The notes under the pieces were generated by a model that was given only the letters and a program-made list of their open reading frames with translations, had not been told where the DNA came from and made no database searches. From the NCBI GenBank assembly GCA_003158505.1, contig PMJK01000083.1, forward strand, positions 1 through 17,556: DNA of 17,556 nt, read 5' to 3'. How positions within the stretch are numbered: the stretch's first letter is position 1; each line of letters begins with the position of its first letter. This document shows, one piece after another, positions 6,581 through 13,763 of this stretch. Made by a program: the position numbers and the translations under genes. The DNA is from Holophagaceae bacterium. GTDB lineage: Bacteria > Acidobacteriota > Holophagae > Holophagales > Holophagaceae.

Positions 6581-7546
6581 ATGCCAGCCCCTTCGGAACG
6601 CCCTCCCCGGACACCGCCCGCCAAGCCGGGCCTGCACTCACGCAACCGCCATGCCGGGGGCTACGACTTCCCGCGGCTGGTGCAGGCCAACCCTGAACTG
6701 GGGCCCTTCCTGCACCGGGCGAAGCACGGGGGCCCCTCCATCGACTTCGCCGATCCGGCGGCGGTGAAGGCCCTGAACGGGGCGCTGCTGGCGGAAGCCT
6801 ACGGCATCCGGGGCTGGGACCTCCCGCCGGGCTACCTCTGCCCGCCCATTCCGGGCCGGGCGGACTATGTGCACCACCTCGCAGACCTGCTGGCGACTGA
6901 TGCGGAGGGTGCTATCCCCCGGGGCCCGGCCATCCGCGTGCTGGACGTGGGGGTGGGCGCGAACGCCATCTATCCGCTCATCGGACAGCGGGAGTACGGC
7001 TGGTCCTTCGTGGGCTCCGATGTGGATGCGACCGCCCTGGCTTCGGCGGCGCGCATCCTCGCGGCGAATCCGGGCCTGGGCGAGGCCATCGTCCTGCGGC
7101 AGCAGGCCGACCGGTCGGCGATCTTCAGGGGCGTGGTGCAGGCCGGTGAACGTTTCGATCTGACCCTCTGCAACCCGCCCTTCCACGGCTCCATGCGCGA
7201 GGTGCGCGAGGCCTCCGAGCAGAAGTGGCGGAAGCTGGGACGCGACACCACCCGTCCCCTGCGGAACTTCGGCGGGCAGGGCGCGGAACTCTGGTGCGAG
7301 GGCGGCGAGGTGGGCTTCATCCGCCGCATGATCACCGAGAGTGCCGACCTGCGCCATCAGGTCCGCTGGTTCACTGCGCTGGTCTCCAGCTCCGCCTCCC
7401 TGCCCGCCGTGCACCGGGCCCTGCGGCAAGCGGAGGCCCTGGACATTCGCACGGTGGCCATGGCCCAGGGCCAGAAGCAGAGCCGCTTCGTGGCCTGGTC
7501 CTTCCTGGATGCCGAGGCCCGCCGAGCCTTCAGCTCCTGGCCGTGA
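6581..7546 (+). CDS. rlmF: 23S rRNA (adenine(1618)-N6)-methyltransferase RlmF
   Basis: A 321-residue SAM-dependent methyltransferase that makes m6A1618 in 23S rRNA. Motifs in order: the family N-terminus GLHSRNRHAGGYDFPRLV with PELGPFL; FADPAAVKALNGALL; WDLPPGYLCPPIPGRADYVH; SAM-binding motif I VLDVGVGANAIYPLIG, continuing EYGWSFVGSDVD; and the catalytic (D/N)PPF motif LCNPPFHGS near residue 195, followed by the family's long insert. Length is close to the roughly 308 residues of E. coli RlmF. ATG 6581 is the first sensible start 26 bases past the cysteine hydrolase stop. Its Shine-Dalgarno is poor. The TGA at 7544-7546 lies one base from the converging glsA stop, and no terminator is visible between them. 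Confidence 0.93.
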   Translation: MPAPSERPPRTPPAKPGLHSRNRHAGGYDFPRLVQANPELGPFLHRAKHGGPSIDFADPAAVKALNGALLAEAYGIRGWDLPPGYLCPPIPGRADYVHHLADLLATDAEGAIPRGPAIRVLDVGVGANAIYPLIGQREYGWSFVGSDVDATALASAARILAANPGLGEAIVLRQQADRSAIFRGVVQAGERFDLTLCNPPFHGSMREVREASEQKWRKLGRDTTRPLRNFGGQGAELWCEGGEVGFIRRMITESADLRHQVRWFTALVSSSASLPAVHRALRQAEALDIRTVAMAQGQKQSRFVAWSFLDAEARRAFSSWP

Positions 7547-7547
7547 A

Positions 7548-8459
7548 TCAGAAGATCGACCAGCCGGTGCGGGTGGTGAAGCGGTCCAGCGCCTCGACGC
7601 CGGCCACGCCATTGCCGTGGGGATCGAGGGCGGGGCTCCACACGCAGAGCACGCCGCGCTCCGGCAGCACGGCGAGGATGCCGCCGCCCACACCGCTCTT
7701 GCCGGGCAGGCCCACCCGGTAGGCAAAGTCACCGGCGGCGTCATAGGTGCCGCAGGTGAGCATGATTGAATTGATGCGCTTGGCTTCGCTACGGGTCAGC
7801 AGGCGCGAGCCGTCCGCCCGCAGGCCGTGATTGGCCAGGAAGAGGCCCGCCTTCGCCAGGTCCGCGCAGCTCATGGTGAGGGCGCACTGGCGGAAGTAGT
7901 GGTCGAGCACCCGCTCCACCGGATTCTCCAGGTTGCCGCAGCTGGCCATGAAGTGGGCCAGGGCCGCGTTGCGATGGCCATGGGTGGCCTCGGAGGCGGC
8001 CACTTCGGGATCGATGTCCACCGTGGGATTGCCACTTTCGGCGCGCAGGAAATCCCGCAGGGTGCCCAGGGAATCCCCCGTCAGCGAGAGCAGCCGGTCG
8101 ATGAGGATGAGCGCTCCGGCATTGAGGAAGGGATTGCGCGGGATGCCCTTTTCGTACTCGAGCTGCACCAGGGAATTGAAGGGGTTGCCCGAAGGTTCGC
8201 GGCCCACGCGCTTCCACAGCGCCTCACCATCCCGGGCCAGCACCAGGGCCAGCGAGAAGGCCTTGGACACACTCTGGATGGAGAAGGGCACGCGCCAGTC
8301 GCCACTGCCATAGAGCTGTCCGTCGGTCATGGCTAGGGCTATCCCGAAGCGCGTCGGATCCACCGCCGCCAAGGCCGGGATGTAGTCCGCCACCTTCCCT
8401 TGCGCTGCGAAGGGCGCCACTTCACGAGCCAAGTCATCAAGAAGGGATTGAAGATCCAT
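7548..8459 (-). CDS. glsA: Glutaminase
   Basis: A 303-residue serine-dependent beta-lactamase-fold glutaminase that hydrolyses L-glutamine to glutamate and ammonia in the cytosol. Motifs: GKVADYIPAL (21-30), FGIALAMTDGQLYGSGD, the S-x-x-K nucleophile motif FSIQSVSKAF (Ser63, Lys66), GREPSGNPFNS (86-96), NPFLNAGALI, a conserved HRNAALAHFM block, and the C-terminal GLPGKSGVGGGILAVLPE. Length matches the roughly 308 residues of the family. I chose ATG 8459 (MDLQSLL, the usual family start). GTG 8477 and ATG 8471 are also in frame, and none has a clear Shine-Dalgarno. The two earlier starts fall in or beside the 10-bp repeat array. It converges on rlmF and diverges from the DinB-like gene. Confidence 0.95.
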   Translation of the reverse strand: MDLQSLLDDLAREVAPFAAQGKVADYIPALAAVDPTRFGIALAMTDGQLYGSGDWRVPFSIQSVSKAFSLALVLARDGEALWKRVGREPSGNPFNSLVQLEYEKGIPRNPFLNAGALILIDRLLSLTGDSLGTLRDFLRAESGNPTVDIDPEVAASEATHGHRNAALAHFMASCGNLENPVERVLDHYFRQCALTMSCADLAKAGLFLANHGLRADGSRLLTRSEAKRINSIMLTCGTYDAAGDFAYRVGLPGKSGVGGGILAVLPERGVLCVWSPALDPHGNGVAGVEALDRFTTRTGWSIF

Positions 8460-8474
8460 AAAACCAAGCATAGT

Positions 8475-8548
8475 CACAGATGAACACGGATGAACTCAGA
8501 TGAACCGGAACTATTCCTATCCGTGTTTATCTGTGTTCATCTGTGGCG
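8475..8548. repeat. Inverted array of 10-bp repeats between glsA and the DinB-like gene
   Basis: Three tandem 10-bp units of the form cRGATGAACn (8477-8506) are followed after 12 bases by three units in the opposite sense (atccgtgttt, atctgtgttc, atctgtggcg; 8519-8548). The outer arms CACAGATGAACAC (8475-8487) and GTGTTCATCTGTG (8533-8545) are perfect inverted copies. A second register pairs 8475-8491 with 8519-8535 at 16 of 17. The array separates two divergent genes. The same sequence type is, from recall, a recurrent intergenic repeat in many environmental bacteria, and its translation (SVFICVHLW) is a common false N-terminus in databases. Confidence 0.8.
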
Positions 8549-8573
8549 GCATGCTTTTCATATGGGAGTGGAC

Positions 8574-9071
8574 ATGACGCCCCTCGCCGCTGACCTCCTG
8601 GTGCTGTTCCGCCGCGACCTTCGCTGTTTCATCCGCGAGGTCGAGGCCTTTCCGGATGATGCGACGCTTTGGCGCACGCTGCCGGGCATCCGCAACAGCG
8701 CGGGGAACCTCGCGCTGCATGTGGCGGGGAACCTGAGGCTCCTCGTGGGCGCCGTGCTGGGTGGCACGGGCTACCAGCGGGACCGCGAGGGGGAGCTCAA
8801 CCGACGGGAGGGCTCCCGGGCTGAAGTCATCGCGGGCCTGGAGGGCGCCATTCTCGAGGTCGAGCTCGGCCTGAAGACTGTGACGGAGGCATCCCTGGCG
8901 GCACCCTTCCCCATGGCGGTGGGCGGCCATCAGCCTGCCACGGGGCGGTTCCTGCTGCATCTGGCGTCCCACCTGGCCTTCCATCTGGGTCAGGCGGGCT
9001 ACCTGCGCCGGGCCCTCACGGGCGATGCGACCTCGGTGGGGGCCATGGCCATCAAGGACCTTGTGCCTTGA
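8574..9071 (+). CDS. DinB-like (DUF1572-type) metal-binding protein
   Basis: A 165-residue four-helix-bundle protein of the DinB/YfiT superfamily. Candidate metal ligands are His49 (NLALHVAGNLRLL), His133 and His137 in the helix RFLLHLASHLAFHLGQAGYL, with His129 one turn earlier. The Gly-rich AVLGGTGYQRDREGEL between helices fits the family. Relatives act in thiol-transfer or detoxification reactions, and most are unassigned. I chose ATG 8574 (MTPLAADLL) because GGGAG lies five bases upstream. The frame stays open back to ATG 8490 only by reading through the 10-bp repeat array (giving SVFICVHLW), which is an artefact. The SDR gene follows after 51 bases. Confidence 0.8.
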   Translation: MTPLAADLLVLFRRDLRCFIREVEAFPDDATLWRTLPGIRNSAGNLALHVAGNLRLLVGAVLGGTGYQRDREGELNRREGSRAEVIAGLEGAILEVELGLKTVTEASLAAPFPMAVGGHQPATGRFLLHLASHLAFHLGQAGYLRRALTGDATSVGAMAIKDLVP

Positions 9072-9096
9072 GTCGCCCGACCGATAGAGGCAATAT
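9068..9096 (+). promoter_or_regulatory. Possible sigma70 promoter for the SDR gene
   Basis: TTGAGT (9068-9073), 17 bases, CAATAT (9091-9096). It overlaps the DinB-like stop codon. The boxes match moderately and the expected start point would leave about a 20-base leader before ATG 9123. Confidence 0.25.
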
Positions 9097-9122
9097 TTCA
9101 GTCAACTGCTGATGGAGAATCC

Positions 9123-9866
9123 ATGACGTTCACCGGGAATGTGGCCCTCGTCACTGGCGCCAGCCGAGGCATCGGCGCGGCCGTGGCGAAGGCGTTGGCT
9201 GGCCAGGGCGCGGCCGTGGCAGTCAATTATTTCGGTTCCGAGGCGGCAGCCCTCGGGGTTGTGGCCGAGATCCAGGCCGCAGGCGGTCGGGCCCTGGCCG
9301 TGAAGGCCGATGCCCGGGACCGGGTCCAGGTGGAGACCATGGCAGCGCTGGTGAAAGCCCAGCTGGGCCCCATCGGCATCCTGGTACTTAACGCCTCCAT
9401 CGGCTTCCCCATGGCGGGAGTCCTCGAATACCCCTGGGAGTCCTTCCAGGCCAAGCTGCTGGGGGAACTGGGGGCTGCCTTCCACGGCTGCCGGGCCGTG
9501 GTGCCCCAGATGCTCGAGCGCAAGGGCGGCTCCATCGTGGCCATCACCAGCGGGCTGGCCCGGAATCCTGGCTGGGGGTTCTGCGCCCACAGCGCTGCCA
9601 AGGCTGGACTGGAAGGCTTCGTGAGGGCCCTGGCCTTTGAACTGGGTCCCATGGGCATCCGCGTGAACGCCGTCGCTCCCGGCCTCACCCTGACGGATGC
9701 CACGGCCAATATTCCCGAAAAGCACAAACAGGCTGCGGCCGTGAACGCCCCTCTGCGGCGCAACGGCCAGGCTGAGGACGTGGCCGAGGCGGTGGTGGGC
9801 ATTCTGCAGGCGGGCTTCGTCACGGGCGCCACCCTCCCCGTCAATGGCGGAAGCCACGTCTTCTGA
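9123..9866 (+). CDS. SDR-family oxidoreductase with His at the catalytic Tyr position
   Basis: A 247-residue classical short-chain dehydrogenase/reductase by length and layout. The nucleotide motif VALVTGASRGIGAAVAKAL (8-26) is intact, ADARD binds the adenine side, LVLNASIG stands for NNAG, Ser143 is in SIVAITSG, and VNAVAPGLTLTD, with VTGATLPVNGG at the C-terminus, closes the fold. The YxxxK motif reads CAHSAAKAGLEGF: the Lys (160) remains but the Tyr is His156 (codon CAC at 9588-9590). Most such enzymes are NADP-dependent 3-oxoacyl-ACP reductase-like. With His here the acid/base step must differ or be weak. I recall related AH-x-x-AK variants in some reductases, so this may be a real subgroup. 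ATG 9123 has GGAG at 9113-9116. Confidence 0.9.
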   Translation: MTFTGNVALVTGASRGIGAAVAKALAGQGAAVAVNYFGSEAAALGVVAEIQAAGGRALAVKADARDRVQVETMAALVKAQLGPIGILVLNASIGFPMAGVLEYPWESFQAKLLGELGAAFHGCRAVVPQMLERKGGSIVAITSGLARNPGWGFCAHSAAKAGLEGFVRALAFELGPMGIRVNAVAPGLTLTDATANIPEKHKQAAAVNAPLRRNGQAEDVAEAVVGILQAGFVTGATLPVNGGSHVF

Positions 9867-9902
9867 GCGCCCGATGGCCCCAGCGCGTCCTTGCGGCAGG
9901 GG

Positions 9903-9908
9903 TATGAT
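9903..9908 (+). promoter_or_regulatory. Possible -10 box for the DUF4199-like gene
   Basis: TATGAT lies 23 bases before ATG 9932. No good -35 is seen at 17 bases upstream. If used, the leader would be about 17 bases and would still contain the GAGGAG ribosome site. Confidence 0.28.
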
Positions 9909-9931
9909 CCGGGGATGCCCCTGAGGAGCCC

Positions 9932-10408
9932 ATGCCCCCTACCCTTCGCGCAGGCCTGATCCTCGGCCTCAGTGTGGCCGCCTGGACCTTCATCATGGGT
10001 TTCACGGGCTGGTACAGGGATCCGAGGCTCTGGGTTCTTGCCTGGCTGGTCGTTCCCATGCAGATCGGAATCCTGCTCTGGACCCTGCGGAACCTGGCCC
10101 CCACGACCGGCTACGGCCGCCAGGTGTGGAACGGCGTCAGCAGCTCGCTGCTGGGCTCGATGATCATCTACGCGGCCAGCCTCCTCTTGACTACCCTCGT
10201 ATTCCCGCACTACTTCCAGGATCTCGAGGCCCTGGGGCGCCAGATCATGGCGAGGCAGGGCCTGAGCCCCGCGCAGATCGAAGCCGCGGTGCGGGCCCAG
10301 GCCCCCATGCAGACGCCCCGCGCCAGCGCCATGGCCGCCGCCATCGGCACCGTGGTGACGGGCTTCTTCACGTCCGTGGTTGCGGCAGCTTGGTTGCGGA
10401 GGAAGTAG
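9932..10408 (+). CDS. DUF4199-like four-TM membrane protein
   Basis: A 158-residue integral membrane protein. Four hydrophobic segments are visible at about 7-24 (AGLILGLSVAAWTFIMGF), 33-50 (LWVLAWLVVPMQIGILLW), 68-89 (GVSSSLLGSMIIYAASLLLTTLV) and 132-153 (ASAMAAAIGTVVTGFFTSVVAA). A soluble stretch (95-130) before the last contains FQDLEALGRQIMARQGLSP. The layout, with the opening GLILGL, fits DUF4199 proteins, whose function is unknown. ATG 9932 has GAGGAG close upstream. It is separated from the SDR gene by 65 bases and from the Anbu operon by about 148, so it is probably its own unit. Confidence 0.68.
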   Translation: MPPTLRAGLILGLSVAAWTFIMGFTGWYRDPRLWVLAWLVVPMQIGILLWTLRNLAPTTGYGRQVWNGVSSSLLGSMIIYAASLLLTTLVFPHYFQDLEALGRQIMARQGLSPAQIEAAVRAQAPMQTPRASAMAAAIGTVVTGFFTSVVAAAWLRRK

Positions 10409-10431
10409 TCGCGCCCTCCGCGACGCGGGCC

Positions 10432-10465
10432 GGGGGCCGCCAGGACTCGAGGGCCACCGGCCCCC
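10432..10465 (+). terminator. Terminator-like hairpin after the DUF4199-like gene
   Basis: GGGGGCCG (10432-10439) pairs perfectly with CGGCCCCC (10458-10465) across an 18-base loop, 23 bases past the stop. It lacks a T-run (TTGCAGG follows), so strength is doubtful, but it lies just before the proposed operon promoter. Confidence 0.3.
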
Positions 10466-10503
10466 TTGCAGGGTGCAACCGTAACTTCGATCGATGTTTA
10501 GAC

Positions 10504-10531
10504 TTGCTCTTTCAGACCCCGGGCCCACAAT
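10504..10531 (+). promoter_or_regulatory. Possible promoter of the ATP-grasp/alpha-E/transglutaminase/Anbu operon
   Basis: TTGCTC (10504-10509), 16 bases, CACAAT (10526-10531). Transcription would begin near 10538, 19 bases before ATG 10557. That would exclude the upstream in-frame starts at 10494 and 10530. The box match is modest. Confidence 0.3.
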
Positions 10532-10556
10532 GGGCGAATCGCCGCGCCGAGCCGCC

Positions 10557-11966
10557 ATGACCTTCTCTGAAATGCACGAACAGGACGGGGCAATCCGCAG
10601 CTGCTATGCGGAAGTGAAGCGTTGGATCGACGAGACCGGCATCGATGGCCTCAAGGGCCGGATGGAGGAGGCGGAGGCGATTTTTCGGCGCATCGGCATC
10701 ACCTTCGCCGTCTATGGGGAAGGGGGCGACCCGGAGCGGCTGATCCCTTTCGACCTGCTGCCCCGCGTGTTCAGCCGGCTGGAGTGGGAGCGGCTCGACC
10801 AGGGCATCCGGCAGAGGGCCCAGGCCCTCAACGCCTTCCTCTACGATGCCTACCACCGGGGCGAGATCCTGCGCGCGGGCCTCATCCCCCAGGACCTGGT
10901 CTACCAGAATGAAGCCTTCCGCCCTGAGATGATCGGCTTCGATCCACCGGGGCGCGTCTACAGCCACATCGTGGGGATCGATATCGTCCGCACTGGTCCG
11001 GACAAGTTCGAGGTGCTCGAAGACAATTGCAGAACCCCATCAGGTGTCTCCTACATGCTCGAGAACCGGGAGATCATGACGCGGATGTTCCCCGGCCTCT
11101 TCAGCAAGGGGCTGGTGACGCCGGTGGACAACTATCCGGCGCTGCTGCTGCGGACCCTCAAAGAGGTAGCGCCCCCGGCCTGCAAGCGCGATCCCGTGGT
11201 GGTGCTGCTCACGCCCGGGTCCCTCAATTCGGCCTACTACGAGCACAGCTTCCTGGCCGACCTGATGGGGATCGAACTGGTGGAGCCGGTGGACCTCTTC
11301 GTGGACAACGACCGCGTCTGGATGAAGACGACCGCGGGCCCCCGGGCGGTCGATGTCATCTACCGCCGCATCGATGACGATTACCTCGATCCACTGGCTT
11401 TCCGTCCCGATAGCCTGCTGGGGGTCCCCGGCCTCTTCCATGCCTACCGGGCGGGCGGCGTGACCCTCTGCTCGGCCCCTGGAGCCGGGCTCGCCGACGA
11501 CAAGGCCATCTACGTCTATGTGCCGGAGATGATCCGGTTCTACCTGGGCGAGGAGCCGATCCTCTCCAATATCCCCACCTGGCAGTGCGGAACCGAGGCC
11601 GGCCTGGCCTATGTGCTGGAGCATCTGGGCGAACTGGTGGCCAAGGAAGTCCACGGCTCTGGGGGATACGGCATGCTGATCGGCCCCCAGGCCTCTCCGG
11701 AAGCGGTTGCGGCCTATGCCGACCGGATCCGCGCCAATCCCGGGGGCTTCATCGCCCAGCCCACCCTCGCTCTCTCCACCGTTCCGACCCTAGGCGTGTC
11801 GACCGTGGTCCAACGCCACGCGGATTTCCGCCCCTTCTGCCTGGTGGGCAAGCAGATGCGGCTGGTGGCCGGGGGACTGACCCGGGTGGCGCTGACGGAA
11901 GGATCGCTGGTGGTCAATTCCAGCCAGGGCGGTGGCGTCAAGGACACGTGGGTTCTGAGGGACTAG
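10557..11966 (+). CDS. Circularly permuted ATP-grasp type 2 protein (DUF404/DUF407, COG2308)
   Basis: A 469-residue predicted peptide/amide ligase of the circularly permuted ATP-grasp group. Recognisable family blocks: ITFAVYGEGGDPERLIPFDL (47-66), PRVFSRLEWERLDQGIRQRAQALNAFLYD (69-97), a VYSHIVGIDIVRTG and EVLEDNCRTPSGVSYMLENR block around 140-180, ALLLRTLKEV, VIYRRIDDDYLDP, and near the end KEVHGSGGYGMLIG, then FIAQPTLALSTVPTL. The Glu, Asn and Arg of EDNCRTPSG and the glycine loop with Lys fit ATP and metal binding. Such enzymes join a carboxylate to an amine with ATP; the substrates are unknown. ATG 10557 (MTFSEM, the usual family opening) is preferred to 10494 and 10530. First gene of the operon; four bases separate it from the alpha-E gene. 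Confidence 0.92.
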   Translation: MTFSEMHEQDGAIRSCYAEVKRWIDETGIDGLKGRMEEAEAIFRRIGITFAVYGEGGDPERLIPFDLLPRVFSRLEWERLDQGIRQRAQALNAFLYDAYHRGEILRAGLIPQDLVYQNEAFRPEMIGFDPPGRVYSHIVGIDIVRTGPDKFEVLEDNCRTPSGVSYMLENREIMTRMFPGLFSKGLVTPVDNYPALLLRTLKEVAPPACKRDPVVVLLTPGSLNSAYYEHSFLADLMGIELVEPVDLFVDNDRVWMKTTAGPRAVDVIYRRIDDDYLDPLAFRPDSLLGVPGLFHAYRAGGVTLCSAPGAGLADDKAIYVYVPEMIRFYLGEEPILSNIPTWQCGTEAGLAYVLEHLGELVAKEVHGSGGYGMLIGPQASPEAVAAYADRIRANPGGFIAQPTLALSTVPTLGVSTVVQRHADFRPFCLVGKQMRLVAGGLTRVALTEGSLVVNSSQGGGVKDTWVLRD

Positions 11967-11970
11967 GCCG

Positions 11971-12900
11971 ATGCTGAGCCGAACCGCGGCAAATCTGTTC
12001 TGGATGGCCCGCCACCTCGAGCGGGCCGAAAGCACGGCCCGCCTCCTCACCATGGGCCAGCGCATGGCGGTGCTTCCCGGCTCGGCCTACCGGGATGAAT
12101 GGCGCTCGGTGCTGCGGGTGACGGGCTGCGAACCCTTCCACACCAAGGGAGGGCCGGTTACGGAAGAAGATGTAGTCAGGATCCTCCTGCTAGATCCCGA
12201 GAACCCCGCGTCGATCCACTCCTGCCTGGTCCGTGCCCGGGCCAATGGACGATCGGTGCGCACCAAGCTCACCCAGGAGATGTGGGAGGCGCTCAACCTG
12301 AGCTGGCGCCGCTTCGATGGCTACGGGCTCAGCGAGGCCTGCCAAGAGCTTCCGGCCTTGATCGACTGGGTCAAGACCCGGGCCTCCGTCTTTCGCGGGG
12401 CCGCCGAAACCGGCATGCTGCGCCACGAGGGCCATGACTTCATGAGGATTGGTGGCGCCATCGAGCGCGCCCAGATGACGCTGCGCCTGCTGGATGTGAA
12501 GTACTACGTCCTGCTGCCCGAGACGGATGTGGTAGGCGGCGGCCGGGACCACTACCAGTGGACCTCCGTGCTGCACGCCCTTTCAGGGATTCGCGCCTAC
12601 CACCATGTCTATGGTGGCGTCTATTCACCGGCCCACATTTCCGACTTCCTGATGGTCAACAGGGCCTTCCCCCGCTCTGTCGCCTACTGCGTGGATCAGA
12701 TGCGCTGGCACCTGGAACGCCTGGCACTGGAACACGGTGTCCTGGCCACCTGTCACAAGACCGTCGATGAGGTTTTCGAGCTGCTGCTGGATGGCCAGGA
12801 CGGTGCAATCTTCCAGCGCGGGCTGCACGAAACCGTACAGCAATGCCTCAAGCTGACCAACCGGATGGCGAACGAAATCGCAGAATCCTATTACTTCTAG
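11971..12900 (+). CDS. Alpha-E domain protein (DUF403, COG2307)
   Basis: A 309-residue all-helical protein with the family opening MLSRTAANLFWMARHLERAE, which contains the conserved Arg/Glu pair, followed by STARLL. Other blocks are ENPASIHSCLVRARANGRSVR (residues about 77-97), a central LRLLDVKYYVLLP, and the C-terminal FLMVNRAFPRSVAYCVDQM. The family has conserved Glu-rich helices and is almost always next to a circularly permuted ATP-grasp gene. It has been proposed to be a ligase partner or a transferase-like catalytic module; no reaction is firmly proven to my knowledge. It starts four bases after the ATP-grasp stop and ends eight bases before the transglutaminase start, so it is translated from the same mRNA. 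No signal peptide or membrane segment, hence cytosolic. Confidence 0.92.
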   Translation: MLSRTAANLFWMARHLERAESTARLLTMGQRMAVLPGSAYRDEWRSVLRVTGCEPFHTKGGPVTEEDVVRILLLDPENPASIHSCLVRARANGRSVRTKLTQEMWEALNLSWRRFDGYGLSEACQELPALIDWVKTRASVFRGAAETGMLRHEGHDFMRIGGAIERAQMTLRLLDVKYYVLLPETDVVGGGRDHYQWTSVLHALSGIRAYHHVYGGVYSPAHISDFLMVNRAFPRSVAYCVDQMRWHLERLALEHGVLATCHKTVDEVFELLLDGQDGAIFQRGLHETVQQCLKLTNRMANEIAESYYF

Positions 12901-12908
12901 GGACCCCC

Positions 12909-13745
12909 ATGGAGCTGACTGTTCGGCACCAGACCACCTACCGCTATGAAACGCCGGCTAGCCAGGTCGCACTGCTGCTGAGGCTGCAGCCAGCCCTGCT
13001 GGACGGGCAGATCCCCCATCAGTGGGCAGTCACGGTGAATGGCGTGGCCGTGCAGAACTTCCGCCCCAACGCCTTCGGCGATGGCGAGGCCTTCCACCAC
13101 CAACGGGCCGCCGTCGACGAGGTCCTCATCGTGGCGTCCGGAAGGGTGGAGACCCGGGATCAGCATGGGGTTGTCTCGGGATTCCGCCAAGACGTGCCCC
13201 TGCGGGTCTTCCTCCGCCAAACCCGCCTCACCCATCCGGACGCCGCCGTGATGGCCTTCGCACATTCAGCGGGCGGGGAGGACAACCTCTCCCGCCTCCA
13301 TGCGCTGTCGGCACTGGTGGGGAATGTGGTCGGCTACAGCGCCGGGAGCACTTCGGCCGCTTCGACCGCCGCTGAAGCCCTCGCCCAGGGCAAGGGGGTC
13401 TGCCAGGACCACGCCCATCTCTTCGTCAGTGCCGCCCGGACACTGGGCATCCCCGCCCGCTATGTGGTCGGCTACCTCATGGCCCAGGAAGGTGGCCAGG
13501 CCCTGCGCGAGACCCACGCCTGGTCCGAGGCCTGGGTGGATGGCCTGGGGTGGATCGGCTTCGACTCCACCAACGGCCTGTGCGTCACGGACCACTATGT
13601 GCGCCTGTGCTGCGGGCTCGACGCCCATGACGCCGCCCCGGTGAGAGGCTCGGTCGTCGGCGCCACGGCCATCACCATCCGCGCCGATGTCATGATTAGT
13701 GAGACGGAGCCGAATGCGGCCCAGCAGACGCAACAGCAACAGTGA
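12909..13745 (+). CDS. Transglutaminase-like Cys protease/transferase (COG1305)
   Basis: A 278-residue protein of the bacterial transglutaminase-like family. The N-terminal beta domain begins MELTVRHQTTYRYETPASQV with LLRLQP (about 25-28), as in family members next to alpha-E genes. The papain-like core has catalytic Cys165 (GKGVCQDHAHLF), His203 (ETHAWSEAWV) and Asp219 (GFDSTNG). It may cleave or transfer a peptide or isopeptide bond made by the ATP-grasp partner. The C-terminus ends in a Gln-rich tail, residues 272-278 (QQTQQQQ), which does not belong to the core fold. ATG 12909 lies eight bases after the alpha-E stop; longer in-frame starts overlap that gene. The Anbu gene follows after 18 bases. 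Cytosolic by lack of a signal peptide. Confidence 0.92.
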   Translation: MELTVRHQTTYRYETPASQVALLLRLQPALLDGQIPHQWAVTVNGVAVQNFRPNAFGDGEAFHHQRAAVDEVLIVASGRVETRDQHGVVSGFRQDVPLRVFLRQTRLTHPDAAVMAFAHSAGGEDNLSRLHALSALVGNVVGYSAGSTSAASTAAEALAQGKGVCQDHAHLFVSAARTLGIPARYVVGYLMAQEGGQALRETHAWSEAWVDGLGWIGFDSTNGLCVTDHYVRLCCGLDAHDAAPVRGSVVGATAITIRADVMISETEPNAAQQTQQQQ

Positions 13746-13763
13746 GGGAAAGGGACAAGGACG

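Noticed and set aside
6638..7744. Long minus-strand open frame (368 codons) across rlmF and the end of glsA
   Set aside because: Shadow of GC-rich codon use in rlmF. The product is low-complexity (Arg, Gly, Gln, His rich), matches no family and conflicts with two sure genes.
8475..8548. CRISPR-like array
   Set aside because: Units are 10 bp with no spacers and they reverse direction midway; no cas genes nearby.
8490..8573. N-terminal extension of the DinB-like protein (SVFICVHLW)
   Set aside because: It is translation of the 10-bp repeat array; ATG 8574 has its own ribosome site.
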